From Nocardia nova NBRC 15556 (GTDB lineage: Bacteria > Actinomycetota > Actinomycetes > Mycobacteriales > Mycobacteriaceae): DNA of 64,000 bases. A model generated the notes under the pieces. The model was not told the DNA's origin and ran no database searches. It saw only the letters and a list, made by a program, of their open reading frames with translations. The position numbers were made by a program, and so were the translations under genes. Where the stretch lies: contig NZ_BDBN01000005.1 in NCBI RefSeq assembly GCF_001613005.1, forward strand, positions 62,001 through 126,000, given 5' to 3'. Below, one piece after another: positions 8,489 through 18,709 of the stretch; position 1 is the first letter of the stretch; each line of letters starts with the position of its first letter.

Positions 8489-9112
8489 ATGCCTCATACC
8501 AACCCGATCAGTGCCTGGAAGTCTCTCCGCGAGGGTAACGACAGGTTCGTCAACGGCACACTGCAGCACCCCAGCCAGGGCGCCGCCGACCGCGCCAAAC
8601 TCGTCGGTGGCCAGCAGCCCCGGGCCATCCTGTTCGGGTGCGGCGACTCCCGCGTCGCCGCGGAGATCATCTTCGACCAGGGCCTCGGCGATATGTTCGT
8701 GGTCCGCACCGCCGGCCACGTCGTCGACGAGTCGGTGCTGGGCTCGATCGAATACGGCGTCGCCATCCTCAACGTGCCGCTGATCGTGGTCCTCGGACAC
8801 GACAGTTGCGGCGCGGTCCGCGCGACCATCGACGCCCTCGACGACGGCAACGTGCCCGGCGGATTCATCCGCAGCGTGGTCGAGCGCGTATCGCCGTCCA
8901 TCCTCACCGGCCGCCGCGACGGACTCACCGAAGTCGACGAACTCGAGGCCCGCCACGTGCAGGAGACCGCACGCCTGCTCACCGATCGCTCGAAGATCGT
9001 CTCCGATCGGGTCGACAGCGGACAGTGCGCGATCGCCTGTGTGAACTACAAGCTTGCCGACGGCCGCGCGCAGTTGCACAAGGTGATCGGCGATATCGGC
9101 GAAACAGTCTGA
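8489..9112 (+). CDS. canB: Beta-class carbonic anhydrase
   Basis: A 207-residue enzyme that interconverts CO2 and bicarbonate. Zinc ligands are the Cys of FGCGDSR and the His and Cys of LGHDSCGAV; the Asp-Arg dyad of the active site is in GDSR. The chosen ATG 8489 (MPHTNPISAW) matches the start of M. tuberculosis CanB; upstream in-frame ATGs at 8417 and 8480 would add an uncharacteristic tail. Cytosolic. Adjacent to mutY and to the membrane protein gene as in M. tuberculosis. Confidence 0.93.
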   Translation: MPHTNPISAWKSLREGNDRFVNGTLQHPSQGAADRAKLVGGQQPRAILFGCGDSRVAAEIIFDQGLGDMFVVRTAGHVVDESVLGSIEYGVAILNVPLIVVLGHDSCGAVRATIDALDDGNVPGGFIRSVVERVSPSILTGRRDGLTEVDELEARHVQETARLLTDRSKIVSDRVDSGQCAIACVNYKLADGRAQLHKVIGDIGETV

Positions 9113-9247
9113 ACCACAACGGTTCTCACACGGTGATCGCCGGGTGCCCGCACCGCCGCGGAAGGCGGCGCGAAAATGTACCCGGCGTCACCGCCATTTC
9201 GGCGCCGACACGCCGCGTACCTGAGCGGAACGGCACGATCGTGCCCT

Positions 9248-9253
9248 TACCGT
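9248..9253 (+). promoter_or_regulatory. -10 element of a leaderless promoter
   Basis: TACCGT lies seven bases before the GTG at 9261, consistent with a leaderless transcript. Confidence 0.4.
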
Positions 9254-9260
9254 TGTTGCC

Positions 9261-9914
9261 GTGCTGGAACCGAATGGACCGCTGCCGCCGGAGATCTACT
9301 GGCGTCGCCGCCTGCTCGCCATCGGCGCGCTGATCGTCGCGCTCGCTCTGGTCATCTGGCTGGCGCTGATGTTGCTGCGCGGCGGCGGGGACGACAAGGA
9401 CCCCAAGGCCGCGGGGGCGACCTCCACCTCCGCGAAGGCGGGCGGATCCACCACCGCCGATCCCAGCGGTTCGAAGGCGCCGGCTTCGGGCACCGTCAAC
9501 GCCACCGCCAGCGGCATCCCCGCCCCGTGCCCGGATCAGTCGCTGGCGGTGAAGGTGACCGTCGGCCAGCCGACCTACAAGGCCGGTGATCAGCCGGTGT
9601 TCACCATCGTGCTCACCAACATCTCCACCGCGGGCTGTACTCGGGATATGGGTTCGGGCCTGCAGCAGGTGTGGGTGCAGTCGCTGGACGGCCAGCGCAA
9701 GCTGTGGTCGAACACCGATTGCGATCAGGGCGGTCCGGCCGATCTCCGCACGCTCAACGGCGGCCAGCAGGCGGCGTTCACTCTCACCTGGTCGGGCACC
9801 ACGTCGCAGCCGGGTTGTGCGGGCGATCGCGTTCCGGTGCCGGCCGGCGGGTACGCGGTGGTGGCGCAGTTCGGTTCGGTGCGCAGCGCGCCGGAGACCT
9901 TCAACATCGCCTGA
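9261..9914 (+). CDS. Single-pass membrane protein, Rv3587c-like
   Basis: A 217-residue protein of unknown function with a short cytoplasmic start, one transmembrane helix (about residues 18-40, LLAIGALIVALALVIWLALMLL), a Thr/Ser/Ala/Gly-rich linker (about 45-85) and an exported domain with four or more Cys (CPDQS, GCTRD, TDCDQ, PGCAG) that may form disulfides. The folded part looks like a small beta domain (VFTIVLTNIS, FTLTWSGTT). Its position between canB and disA matches Rv3587c of M. tuberculosis. No catalytic motif is apparent. Confidence 0.75.
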   Translation: MLEPNGPLPPEIYWRRRLLAIGALIVALALVIWLALMLLRGGGDDKDPKAAGATSTSAKAGGSTTADPSGSKAPASGTVNATASGIPAPCPDQSLAVKVTVGQPTYKAGDQPVFTIVLTNISTAGCTRDMGSGLQQVWVQSLDGQRKLWSNTDCDQGGPADLRTLNGGQQAAFTLTWSGTTSQPGCAGDRVPVPAGGYAVVAQFGSVRSAPETFNIA

Positions 9915-9950
9915 CTCACCGGCTCGAAACCGGTAGCGCCCGAAGCCGGT

Positions 9951-11183
9951 TCAGACCGTGCCGGATTCCGCCGATCGCACCGCGCCGGATTCCGACAGCC
10001 GGGACAGGCCCTCGCGGATCTGCCGGGCCAGATGCGCATCGATACCGTCGACGCCCTCGATTTCCGAGGCGCTCGCCGAAACCAGGCCCGACAGCGAGCC
10101 GAATGCGGCGATCACGGGTTCGGCGCGGCGCAGCGGCACCCGCGGAATCTCGGCCAGCACCCGATATCCGCGCGGGCCCACGGCGGTGTCGAGGGCCTCG
10201 TATGTCGCCGGAAAGCCCAGTGGCGGAGCGAGGTTGGTGAGTTCGAGCAGATCCACCTCGAGCAGCCCGTCGAGCGCTGCCAGCGTGCGGTCGACCATCA
10301 CGTCGTCGATCGGTTCGGTGCGGATGTAGTCACGGACCAGCAGGCGGCGCAGGGCCTCGGTGTTGCCGACGAGTTCGGCCAGTTGCAGCGCCAGCTGCCG
10401 GCCGTCCACGCCGAGTTCGGCCACGTCGGAACTGATTTCGCGCGCGACGCGGCGGACCAGCTCCAGGCAGTGCACCACCGCCAGCACATCGCGCACCGTG
10501 GCGCAGTCGTTCAACTCCACCAGCGACAGCTGCCGGGTGGTCTCGTCCAGGCGCGAACGGTAGCGCTCCAGCGTCGCCATCGCCTGATTGGCGCGCGACA
10601 GGATGGTCTCCGAGGTCTGGATCGGATGCCGGTGCCCGTTGAGATAGACCGTGACGATGCCCGTCGAGCGGCTCACCGACACCACCGGATAGCCGGTCTG
10701 CGCGGCGGTGCGCTCGGCCGCCTTGTGCCTCGTGCCGGATTCGGTGGTCGGCAGGCCGGGGTCGGGAACCAGATGGACATTGGCGCGGCGGATACGTGCG
10801 CCGTCGGTCGAAAGCACCACGGCGCCATCCATTTTCGACAGCTCACGCAGCCGGGTCGGCGAGAATTCGACGTCGAGTTCGAATCCGCCGTCGCAGATTC
10901 GCTCCAGTTCCTCGTCGTAGCCGAGCACGATCAGCCCGCCGGTGCGGGCACGCAGGATCCGGTCGATACCGTCGCGCAGTTCGGTGCCCGGCACCAGCCG
11001 GGCGATGGTGGTACTCAGGCCGGGGTCACCATCGGCCTCGACCGCCTCGGCCACGGGCGACCCATCCGCCGGAGCCACCCCATCTGCCGCAGCCACCGTG
11101 GCCGGCACGTCCGCTGGAGTCACGAACCTGCGGCGCGGCGCGGGACGGCCGAGCAGGTGTGTCACCCAACGGCCCGGGATCAT
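9951..11183 (-). CDS. disA: DNA integrity scanning protein, diadenylate cyclase DisA
   Basis: A 410-residue protein that makes cyclic di-AMP from two ATP. The N-terminal DAC domain has KMDGAVVLS and [11 protein letters not shown], the DGA and RHR-type motifs of the active site (RHK here). A central helical part and C-terminal helix-hairpin-helix repeats ([18 protein letters not shown]) bind branched DNA. It is about 50 residues longer at the N-terminus than mycobacterial DisA; the ATG at 11183 overlaps the radA stop by ATGA, which supports this start and coupling to radA. Confidence 0.93.
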   Translation of the reverse strand: MIPGRWVTHLLGRPAPRRRFVTPADVPATVAAADGVAPADGSPVAEAVEADGDPGLSTTIARLVPGTELRDGIDRILRARTGGLIVLGYDEELERICDGGFELDVEFSPTRLRELSKMDGAVVLSTDGARIRRANVHLVPDPGLPTTESGTRHKAAERTAAQTGYPVVSVSRSTGIVTVYLNGHRHPIQTSETILSRANQAMATLERYRSRLDETTRQLSLVELNDCATVRDVLAVVHCLELVRRVAREISSDVAELGVDGRQLALQLAELVGNTEALRRLLVRDYIRTEPIDDVMVDRTLAALDGLLEVDLLELTNLAPPLGFPATYEALDTAVGPRGYRVLAEIPRVPLRRAEPVIAAFGSLSGLVSASASEIEGVDGIDAHLARQIREGLSRLSESGAVRSAESGTV

Positions 11184-12583
11184 TCCACAGCCTCCACACG
11201 CTCGCGTCGTCGCTTCGACAAACCACTCGAGGCGAGAGCCGCACGAACACTCGCGACCTCGTGCACCTTCATTCCGATGCCGGACAGGTCGGTTCCGGGC
11301 GGTACCAACGCCTCCGTGAAACCTAGCCGCTCGGCCTCGCGCAACCTGCGCCCGACCCCCGTGACACGCCGGACCTCACCGGCGAGGCCGACCTCGCCCA
11401 GCACCACCATGCCCGCGCGCAGCGGGATATCGCGTTCGGCGCCGGTGATCGCGACCGCGACGGCCAGATCGGCGGCGGGCTCGGTCAACCGCATTCCGCC
11501 GACCGTGGCGGCGTAGACGTCGTGCTTGCCCAGATACACGCCGCAACGGCTCTGCAGCACCGCGAGCACCATCGAGACGCGGTTGTAGTCCAGACCGCTC
11601 ACCGCGCGTCGCGGAGCGGGTACCTGGGTGGATACGGTCAACCCCTGCACCTCGCCGAGCAGCGGCCGCTTACCGTCCATCGCAACCGTGATCGCGGTGC
11701 CGGGAACCTGATCCGCACGGTGATGCAGGAACAGCCCGGACGGATCGCTCACCCCGGCGATGCCGTCGTCGTGCAGTTCGAAACAGCCGACCTCGTCGGC
11801 GCTGCCGAAGCGGTTCTTGATGCCGCGCACCATGCGCAGAGTGGAGTGTTTGTCGCCCTCGAACTGCAACACCACATCCACCAGGTGTTCGAGGGTGCGC
11901 GGCCCGGCGACATTGCCGTCCTTGGTGACGTGGCCGACCAGCAGCACCGCGATACCGCTCGCCTTGGCCAGGGAGGTCAGGGCCGCGGTCACCGCGCGCA
12001 CCTGGGTCACACCGCCGATCACCCCGTCCGCGTCGGCGGCCAGCATGGTCTGCACCGAATCGACCACCAGCAGCGTCGGCCGGACCTGATCGACATGGCC
12101 GAGAATCGTGGCGAGATCGGATTCGGCTGCGAGATAAACCCTTTCGTGCACCGCCCCGGTCCGGTCGGCGCGCAGCCGGACCTGCCCGGCGGACTCCTCG
12201 GCGGTGACGTAGAGCGCACGCTCCTCGCGCTCCCGCGCCCAGCGGTGGGCGACCTCGAGCAGCAGCGTCGACTTGCCCACGCCCGGCTCACCCGAGAGCA
12301 GCACCACCGATCCGGGCACCACCCCGCCGCCGAGGACGCGATCCAATTCCGCGACACCGGTGGGCCGGGCGCGGGTGACCTTCGAGTCGATGGTCGAGAT
12401 GGGCGCCGCGGCCGTCGAGGGCAGCAGTGCCCGGCGCCCGGCGGCATGCGCTCCCGCCCCGGCGCCGGCCGACACCACCTCGTCGACGGTTCCCCATTCG
12501 TTGCACCCCGGGCAGCGCCCCACCCATTTGGCAACCTCGTTCCCGCATGCCGAGCAGCGGTACAGCGATTTCACCTTGGCCAC
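11180..12583 (-). CDS. radA: DNA repair protein RadA
   Basis: A 467-residue RecA-related helicase that helps branch migration in recombination. It has the four-Cys zinc finger ([17 protein letters not shown]) at residues 9-31, Walker [10 protein letters not shown], the RadA-specific KNRFG motif and a C-terminal Lon-like domain ([19 protein letters not shown]). The start is GTG 12583 six bases after a TAGGCT -10, so the mRNA is probably leaderless. In M. tuberculosis it is likewise followed by disA. Confidence 0.95.
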   Translation of the reverse strand: MAKVKSLYRCSACGNEVAKWVGRCPGCNEWGTVDEVVSAGAGAGAHAAGRRALLPSTAAAPISTIDSKVTRARPTGVAELDRVLGGGVVPGSVVLLSGEPGVGKSTLLLEVAHRWAREREERALYVTAEESAGQVRLRADRTGAVHERVYLAAESDLATILGHVDQVRPTLLVVDSVQTMLAADADGVIGGVTQVRAVTAALTSLAKASGIAVLLVGHVTKDGNVAGPRTLEHLVDVVLQFEGDKHSTLRMVRGIKNRFGSADEVGCFELHDDGIAGVSDPSGLFLHHRADQVPGTAITVAMDGKRPLLGEVQGLTVSTQVPAPRRAVSGLDYNRVSMVLAVLQSRCGVYLGKHDVYAATVGGMRLTEPAADLAVAVAITGAERDIPLRAGMVVLGEVGLAGEVRRVTGVGRRLREAERLGFTEALVPPGTDLSGIGMKVHEVASVRAALASSGLSKRRRERVEAVE

Positions 12584-12589
12584 GTGCGC

Positions 12590-12595
12590 AGCCTA
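12590..12595 (-). promoter_or_regulatory. -10 element of a leaderless promoter (radA)
   Basis: TAGGCT on the minus strand, six bases before the radA GTG start. Confidence 0.5.
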
Positions 12596-12635
12596 GATAG
12601 GGGGGCCGACATGGGCCGGTGTGCAGGAGCGAGCC

Positions 12636-13364
12636 TCAGTGGCCGCCGTGCTCGGCGACCGTCGCGCCCTCGTGCCGCGGGGTGTTCGGGCCGGCGTCGA
12701 CGGGCACCTGCACCTGCACGGTGCCGGCGTTCTTGAAGTTGAAGGTGACGCCGTAGGTCAGGCCCGGCACGATGTCCTTGGTCAGTCCGGTGATCTCGAC
12801 CAGGATCGGATGCGCGTTCGGGTCGGCCGGCTGATCGGGCGAACCGGCGCCCTCCTGGCGCGGCGACGCGCTGTGCTCCGGCGTGGGCGTGGCGGGCGAG
12901 CTGGTGGGCTGCGCGGCGCCGGTGGTCGGCGAGGCGTTCTCGGCGCCCGCCTGGGCGGCCTTGGCGGCCTCCGGGCTCGCGGCGACGACCGTCTGGCCGG
13001 GGATCAGTTCCGGCGTGGCCGGGGTGATCTTCACCTGGCCGAGGTCGGTGGTGATGCTGACCAGCTGGTCGGTCTTGGACGAGCCCTCGTTGATCGCGCT
13101 GAACGCGACGACGGACTTGCCACCCTTGGCGTTGGTGTACTCCTCCGACTGCGGCAGCAGGATGCGCACGTCACGCAGCGCCACGTTGCCGACGGTGGCC
13201 GCGCTGCCGTTGACGGCGGGCACCTGACCCGCGGTCTGCGAGATCTGGCCGGCACCGCATCCGGACAACGCCAGCGCCGCACCGGTGGCCAGCGCGGCAA
13301 CAGCGATTGCGCGCCGCGACACCTTGGTCACATTCGACGCTGTGGTGGCTTTCAGGGCAGTCAC
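12636..13364 (-). CDS. lpqE: LpqE-like lipoprotein
   Basis: A 242-residue predicted lipoprotein. The signal peptide ends in the lipobox LSGC (Cys at residue 36), followed by GAGQISQTAGQVPAVNG, which matches the start of mature LpqE of M. tuberculosis. A beta-rich core (VALRDVRILLP, YGVTFNFKNAGTVQVQVPV) is interrupted by a Pro/Ser/Thr/Ala-rich insert at about 135-185. The function of LpqE is not established. GTG 13364 follows GGAGG. It diverges from carD, as in M. tuberculosis. Confidence 0.8.
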   Translation of the reverse strand: MTALKATTASNVTKVSRRAIAVAALATGAALALSGCGAGQISQTAGQVPAVNGSAATVGNVALRDVRILLPQSEEYTNAKGGKSVVAFSAINEGSSKTDQLVSITTDLGQVKITPATPELIPGQTVVAASPEAAKAAQAGAENASPTTGAAQPTSSPATPTPEHSASPRQEGAGSPDQPADPNAHPILVEITGLTKDIVPGLTYGVTFNFKNAGTVQVQVPVDAGPNTPRHEGATVAEHGGH

Positions 13365-13603
13365 GGGTTGTCCTCCATGTCGACCGGCTCACTCCACGAT
13401 GGAGAGTAGTAGTAGGCAGCGTAGTAGTTCGCAGGGTGGTCGGTGTGGACCGGTCCGGTGTAATGTTCCGCGGCGACCCGCGAGCCGCGTATCCCGTTCT
13501 GCCGCAACGGGATGCACACGCATCGCGATCTGTCAAGCCCCAAGGTCGGCCTGTTGTGGCCCCTGACCTGCGCCGTTGATCGCGGCGTTATCGAGTCGCA
13601 TGT

Positions 13604-14125
<522 letters not shown>

Positions 14126-14135
14126 CCGCATCGCC

Positions 14136-14912
14136 TTGACGCTCAACTCCCGCCGCGTTGTGGCATTGGTACCTGCCGCCGGTCGGGGCGTTCGCCTGGG
14201 TGAATCGACACCCAAGGCATTCGTCCCGGTCGGCGGCAGTCCCATGCTCGTACACGCAGTAGACGGTCTGATCGCGTCCGGGGTCGTCGACCGCATCGTG
14301 ATCATGGCGCCCATCGAGATGATCGATGCGGCCCGGGAACTGCTCGCCGCCCGTGCCCACGCGGCCAGCTCGATACCGGTCGATGTGGTGGCCGGCGGCG
14401 TAGAACGCACCGACTCGGTGCGCGCCGGCTTGGCCGCCGCCCCGGAAGCCACCCATATCCTCGTGCATGACGCGGCCCGCGCCCTGACGCCGCCGTCGCT
14501 GATCGAGCGTGTCGTGGACGCGCTGGACGCCGGTCATCGCGCGGTCGTCCCCGGCATCCCGGTGGCCGACACCATCAAGGCAGTCGACGCGGCCGGTGAT
14601 GTCACCGGGACACCGGACCGCTCCGGACTGCGAGCGATCCAGACTCCCCAGGGCTTCGACGCCGCGCTGCTGCGCGAGGCCTATGCGGTCGACCTGCCCG
14701 CCACCGACGATGCCGGCCTCGTGGAGGCGATGGGCGCGACCGTCTCGGTGGTTCCGGGCGATCCCCTGGCATTCAAGATCACCGGCCCACTGGATCTGCG
14801 ACTCGCGAACGCGCTGGTAGCGGACGACTCCACCGCCGCGGGCGGGGCTGCCGGCGCGGCGAACGCCGAGACCGCGGTCACCACGACGACCGAGGCGGCG
14901 GTGACCGGATGA
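14136..14912 (+). CDS. ispD: 2-C-methyl-D-erythritol 4-phosphate cytidylyltransferase
   Basis: IspD joins CTP and methylerythritol phosphate in the MEP isoprenoid pathway. The nucleotide-binding loop [17 protein letters not shown], the [11 protein letters not shown] segment and HDAARALTP are family signatures. The start is uncertain: TTG 14136 ([11 protein letters not shown]) or GTG 14160 (MALVPAAG); both lie just after the carD stop. An Ala/Thr-rich tail of about 25 residues follows the enzyme core. The stop overlaps the ispF start (ATGA). Confidence 0.92.
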   Translation: MTLNSRRVVALVPAAGRGVRLGESTPKAFVPVGGSPMLVHAVDGLIASGVVDRIVIMAPIEMIDAARELLAARAHAASSIPVDVVAGGVERTDSVRAGLAAAPEATHILVHDAARALTPPSLIERVVDALDAGHRAVVPGIPVADTIKAVDAAGDVTGTPDRSGLRAIQTPQGFDAALLREAYAVDLPATDDAGLVEAMGATVSVVPGDPLAFKITGPLDLRLANALVADDSTAAGGAAGAANAETAVTTTTEAAVTG

Positions 14913-15409
14913 CCGATCTCACCGCGCTGCGCACCGGCATCGGCAGCGATGTGCATCCCATCGAACCCGGTCGGCCCTGCTGGATGGCCGGGCTGCTGTT
15001 CGAGGGCGACGACGGCTGCTCCGGACATTCCGACGGCGATGTGGCCGCCCACGCCCTGTGCGATGCGCTGCTGTCGGCCGCCTGCCTGGGCGATGTCGGC
15101 GCGGTCTTCGGCACCGGACGTCCCGAGTGGGAGGGCGTCTCCGGCGCCGCGATGCTGACCGAGGTACGGCGCCTGCTCGCCGAATCCGGATATCGGATCG
15201 TCAACGCGGCGGTGCAGATCATCGGTAATCGCCCCAAAATCGGGCCGCGACGCGCCGAAGCGCAAAAAATACTCGGCGAATTACTCGACGCCCCGGTTTC
15301 GGTATCCGGTACGACGTCCGACGGTCTGGGGCTCACCGGCCGTGGGGAGGGAATCGCCGCGGTCGCGACCGCATTACTCGTGCACGACGGGCGATGTAGT
15401 ACCGCGTAA
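14909..15409 (+). CDS. ispF: 2-C-methyl-D-erythritol 2,4-cyclodiphosphate synthase
   Basis: A 166-residue trimeric enzyme that cyclises CDP-methylerythritol phosphate with loss of CMP, the step after IspD and YgbB partner IspE. Metal ligands are in GSDVHP (Asp, His) and [17 protein letters not shown] (His). [14 protein letters not shown] at the C-terminus is the substrate/CMP loop. Translationally coupled to ispD by ATGA. Confidence 0.96.
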   Translation: MTDLTALRTGIGSDVHPIEPGRPCWMAGLLFEGDDGCSGHSDGDVAAHALCDALLSAACLGDVGAVFGTGRPEWEGVSGAAMLTEVRRLLAESGYRIVNAAVQIIGNRPKIGPRRAEAQKILGELLDAPVSVSGTTSDGLGLTGRGEGIAAVATALLVHDGRCSTA

Positions 15410-15633
15410 CCGCAGTCGGCGATTCGGTGCTGATTTATCGTTCGCGCCGATCTACCGCGGCGAACTCGGCGCCGGCCGCCGTATTTGCATCCGCGCCGGG
15501 CGGCCGCACCGTCGGCCTCACACTCGCTCCGGAAACATGCCCCGTCGAATCCGTTCCGGACCCGCGGTGTCATCGCATTCGATGGACCGTGGACCATAGG
15601 AGGGGCCCACCCATACCGTTGTTCAACAAGCCT

Positions 15634-15639
15634 TAGGAT
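15634..15639 (+). promoter_or_regulatory. -10 element of a leaderless promoter (cysS)
   Basis: TAGGAT lies eight bases before the cysS GTG at 15648. The remaining 220 bases between ispF and this site show no other clear feature. Confidence 0.4.
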
Positions 15640-15647
15640 GGCTGGTC

Positions 15648-17033
15648 GTGACTCTGCGCCTGTTCGACACCGCGACGCGGACCCTGCGGGATTTCACCCC
15701 GCTGGTCCCTGGACGTGCGTCGGTGTACCTGTGTGGCGCCACCGTGCAGGGCGAACCCCATATCGGGCACGTCCGCAGCGGCGTCGCCTTCGACGTGCTG
15801 CGCCGCTGGCTCACCGCGAACGGCTACGACGTGGCCTTCGTGCGAAATGTCACCGATATCGACGACAAGATCCTCGCCAAGGCCGCCGCGGCGGGCCGCC
15901 CGTGGTGGGAATGGGCCGCGACGCACGAGCGCGCCTTCGACCGCGCCTACGAAGCGCTCGGGGTGCTGCCGCCGTCGGTGGAACCACGGGCCACCGGGCA
16001 CATCACCCAGATGGTCGAGATGATGCAGCGGCTCATCGACCGCGGCCACGCCTACGCGTCGAGCGGCAACGTGTATTTCGATGTGCGCAGTTATCCGGAA
16101 TACGGTGCGCTGTCCGGGCACAAACTCGAAGATGTGCAACAGGGCGAGAGCGCCGGCGAGGGTAAGCGCGATCCGCGCGATTTCACGCTGTGGAAGGCCG
16201 CGAAACCGGGCGAGCCGACCTGGCCCTCGCCATGGGGACCCGGGCGTCCGGGCTGGCATCTGGAATGCTCGGCGATGGCCGAGTTCTACCTCGGGCCCGA
16301 ATTCGATATCCACTGCGGTGGTATGGATCTGGTTTTCCCGCACCACGAGAACGAAATCGCCCAATCCCGCGGCGCCGGAGACGGATTCGCGCAGTACTGG
16401 CTGCACAACGGGTGGGTGACGCTCGGCGGCGAGAAGATGTCGAAATCGCTCGGCAACACGCTCTCGGTGCCGAATATTCTCGCCCAGGTGCGGGCCGTGG
16501 AATTGCGGTTCTATTTGGGCAGTGCGCATTACGCGTCGATGCTCGAATATTCCGAACAGGCGCTGGCGGATGCCGCGCAGACCTATCAGCGACTCGAGGC
16601 ATTCGTGCAGCGCACCGTCGAGCGGGTGGGTGAGGTCGCGGTCGGGAAATGGACCGACGCCTTCGCCGAGGCGCTGGACGACAATCTCGCGATCCCGAAG
16701 GCCCTGGCCGAGATTCATCGCGTGGTGCACGAGGGCAATCGGGCGTTGGAAGCGGGCGCGGGCGAATCGGCGCGCGAGGCCGCCGGACAGGTGCGGGCGA
16801 TGCTCGGAATTCTGGGCGTCGATCCGCTGGATGCGCACTGGGCCGGCCCGAAGGACACCTCGGCGGCCGAATCCGCGCTCGACGTCCTGGTGCGGGCCGA
16901 ACTCGAACGCCGCCAGCAGGCCCGCCGCGAAAAGGACTGGGCCACCGCCGACGCCGTGCGCGACCGGTTGGGCGCGGCCGGAATCGACGTCGTCGACACT
17001 CCCGGCGGCTCGGATTGGTCGCTGGCCAAATGA
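15648..17033 (+). CDS. cysS: Cysteinyl-tRNA synthetase
   Basis: A 461-residue class I synthetase. Cys29 (YLCG), the Cys of LECSAM and the HH of FPHHENE form the zinc site that selects cysteine; HIGH is at 38-41 and KMSKS at 263-267. The GTG start at 15648 is in frame with the family N-terminus [13 protein letters not shown]; the nearby ATG at 15638 is out of frame. It precedes rlmB as in many actinobacteria. Confidence 0.97.
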   Translation: MTLRLFDTATRTLRDFTPLVPGRASVYLCGATVQGEPHIGHVRSGVAFDVLRRWLTANGYDVAFVRNVTDIDDKILAKAAAAGRPWWEWAATHERAFDRAYEALGVLPPSVEPRATGHITQMVEMMQRLIDRGHAYASSGNVYFDVRSYPEYGALSGHKLEDVQQGESAGEGKRDPRDFTLWKAAKPGEPTWPSPWGPGRPGWHLECSAMAEFYLGPEFDIHCGGMDLVFPHHENEIAQSRGAGDGFAQYWLHNGWVTLGGEKMSKSLGNTLSVPNILAQVRAVELRFYLGSAHYASMLEYSEQALADAAQTYQRLEAFVQRTVERVGEVAVGKWTDAFAEALDDNLAIPKALAEIHRVVHEGNRALEAGAGESAREAAGQVRAMLGILGVDPLDAHWAGPKDTSAAESALDVLVRAELERRQQARREKDWATADAVRDRLGAAGIDVVDTPGGSDWSLAK

Positions 17034-17094
17034 TTCTCCCAGCGAAGCCTGCTGATCGGGTGCGGGTGTCGCGACCGACACGAAAGGCATACTG

Positions 17095-18063
17095 ATGGCA
17101 GGAAATTCGCAGCGACGAGGTGCGATCCGTAAGGGCGGCACCAAGAAGGGCGCCGTCGTCGGCAGCGGTGGTAAGCGCCGTCGCGGACTCGAGGGCCGCG
17201 GCGCCACCCCGCCCGCCACCATGCGCAAGAACCACCCCGCCGCGAAACGCGCTGCGGCGGCGGCGAAAGCGGCCAAGGCGACGCAGGGGCAGAACCGCGC
17301 CCGGCCCGGTACCCGCAAGGGTGACGACGGGCCGGAGTTGGTGCTCGGCCGCAATCCGGTGGTGGAGTGTCTGCGCGCGGAGGTTCCGGCCACCGCGCTG
17401 TACGTCGCGCTGGGCACCGAGAACGACGACCGCCTCACCGAGTCCGTGCAGCGCGCCGCCGATGCCGGAATCTCCATCCTGGAGGTGTCGCGCATCGACC
17501 TGGATCGGATGAGCACCAACGGTTTACATCAGGGCATGGCCCTGCAGGTGCCGCCGTACCGCTACGCCCATCCGGAGGATCTGCTGGACAGCGCCCGCGC
17601 TTCCGGGACCGCCCCGCTGCTGGTGGCGCTGGACAACATCTCCGATCCCCGCAACCTGGGCGCGGTGATCCGTTCGGTCGCCGCGTTCGGCGGGCACGGC
17701 GTGGTGATTCCGCAGCGCCGCAGCGCCAGCGTCACCGCGGTCGCCTGGCGCACCAGCGCCGGCGCCGCGGCCCGGCTGCCCGTGGCGCGTGCGACCAATC
17801 TGACTCGCACACTGAAGGATTGGGCCAAGGCAGGTCTGCAGGTGGTCGGCCTCGATGCCGGCGGCGACACCGTCCTCGACGACTTCGACGGCACCACACC
17901 GACCGTCGTGGTCGTCGGCTCGGAGGGCAAGGGCCTGTCGCGCCTGGTCCGCGAAACCTGCGACACCATCATCAGCATCCCGATGGCCGGGCCGGTGGAA
18001 TCGCTCAACGCCTCGGTGGCAGCGGGAGTCGTGCTGGCCGACATCGCCCGCCAACGCCGCTGA
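17095..18063 (+). CDS. rlmB: 23S rRNA (guanosine-2'-O)-methyltransferase RlmB (TrmH family)
   Basis: A 322-residue SPOUT methyltransferase expected to methylate G2251 of 23S rRNA. Residues 1-75 are a Lys/Arg/Ala/Gly-rich tail, typical of actinobacterial members; [13 protein letters not shown] begins the substrate-binding domain, and the knotted SAM site shows [25 protein letters not shown] and [24 protein letters not shown] 17095 starts 61 bases after cysS. Confidence 0.93.
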   Translation: MAGNSQRRGAIRKGGTKKGAVVGSGGKRRRGLEGRGATPPATMRKNHPAAKRAAAAAKAAKATQGQNRARPGTRKGDDGPELVLGRNPVVECLRAEVPATALYVALGTENDDRLTESVQRAADAGISILEVSRIDLDRMSTNGLHQGMALQVPPYRYAHPEDLLDSARASGTAPLLVALDNISDPRNLGAVIRSVAAFGGHGVVIPQRRSASVTAVAWRTSAGAAARLPVARATNLTRTLKDWAKAGLQVVGLDAGGDTVLDDFDGTTPTVVVVGSEGKGLSRLVRETCDTIISIPMAGPVESLNASVAAGVVLADIARQRR

Positions 18064-18174
18064 GCGGGGGCAGCCGGGCTATCGGCCAGTGAGTTCTGCA
18101 CCGTCGCAGCCGTTTGCGAGGCAGCAGGCGCTTACCCCACGCGGGTGAACGTCTACGAGGCGTGCACCATGGTG

Positions 18175-18265
18175 GTCTCGGCCCGCCTCGATTTTGGAGC
18201 GACGGAGCGAGGGAGCGCAGCGACTGAGCGGAGGAGTGAAAAATCGAGGCCCAAGGGGCCGAGAC
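18175..18265. repeat. Large stem-loop after rlmB
   Basis: GTCTCGGCCC (18175-18184) and GCCTCGATTTT (18185-18195) pair with AAAATCGAGGC (18240-18250) and GGGCCGAGAC (18256-18265), giving a 21-bp stem with a 5-base bulge and a 44-base purine-rich loop made of GAGCGA-like units. It could terminate rlmB transcription, but its size suggests a dispersed element. It abuts a copy of the 25-bp repeat. Confidence 0.6.
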
Positions 18266-18289
18266 CCCCGCCGAAGCGAAGCGTAGGCC
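18259..18289 (-). repeat. Copy of the dispersed GC-rich 25-bp repeat
   Basis: Read on the minus strand, this 31-base stretch (core CGCTTCGCTTCGG followed by GGGGTCTCGG) matches 40106-40136 at 28 of 31 positions. Confidence 0.6.
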
Positions 18290-18319
18290 GAAGATACAGC
18301 TTTTAGGGTGGGCACGCCT

Positions 18320-18325
18320 TAAACT
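18320..18325 (+). promoter_or_regulatory. -10 element of a leaderless promoter (DUF4190 gene)
   Basis: TAAACT lies six bases before GTG 18332, which decides between this GTG and the ATG six bases further on. Confidence 0.45.
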
Positions 18326-18331
18326 CGCACG

Positions 18332-18634
18332 GTGGCCATGAATCAACCCGACTACTGGGGATCGCTGCCTGAGCCGCCGACCGGTAACCCGGTCGAACAC
18401 CCTCATGCGACGACGGTGCTGATCCTGGGTGTGCTGAGCCTATTGTGTTGTGGCGCATTGGGTCCGGTGGCATGGGTGATGGGCAAGCGGGCGCTCGACC
18501 AGATCGAGATGTCCGGCGGCACCATCGGCGGCCGATCGCAGGTGGTGGTCGGCTATGTGGTCGGCATCGTCGGCACCGTACTGATGGTGTTGTACGCGTG
18601 CGTCTTTCTGTTGATGCTCATCGGCGGGCGCTGA
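18332..18634 (+). CDS. Small DUF4190-type membrane protein
   Basis: A 100-residue protein with two predicted transmembrane helices (about 28-48 and 73-97) separated by the motif GKRALDQIEMSGGTIGGRSQVVVGYVVGIVGT, typical of DUF4190 proteins found widely in actinobacteria. Function unknown. GTG 18332 is chosen because of the leaderless -10; ATG 18338 is the alternative. It stands alone between rlmB and a convergent enoyl-CoA hydratase gene. Confidence 0.8.
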   Translation: MAMNQPDYWGSLPEPPTGNPVEHPHATTVLILGVLSLLCCGALGPVAWVMGKRALDQIEMSGGTIGGRSQVVVGYVVGIVGTVLMVLYACVFLLMLIGGR

Positions 18635-18709
18635 CCGGGCGGCTCCGGGGGAACTCGCCGGCGGTGGCTCCGTAACCGGTCCGAGGTCGAAGCGCCCGGC
18701 TTCGCAGGA

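Noticed and set aside
15410-15633. T-box or other riboswitch before cysS
   Set aside because: No T-box sequence or specifier-type structure was seen, and the promoter appears leaderless.
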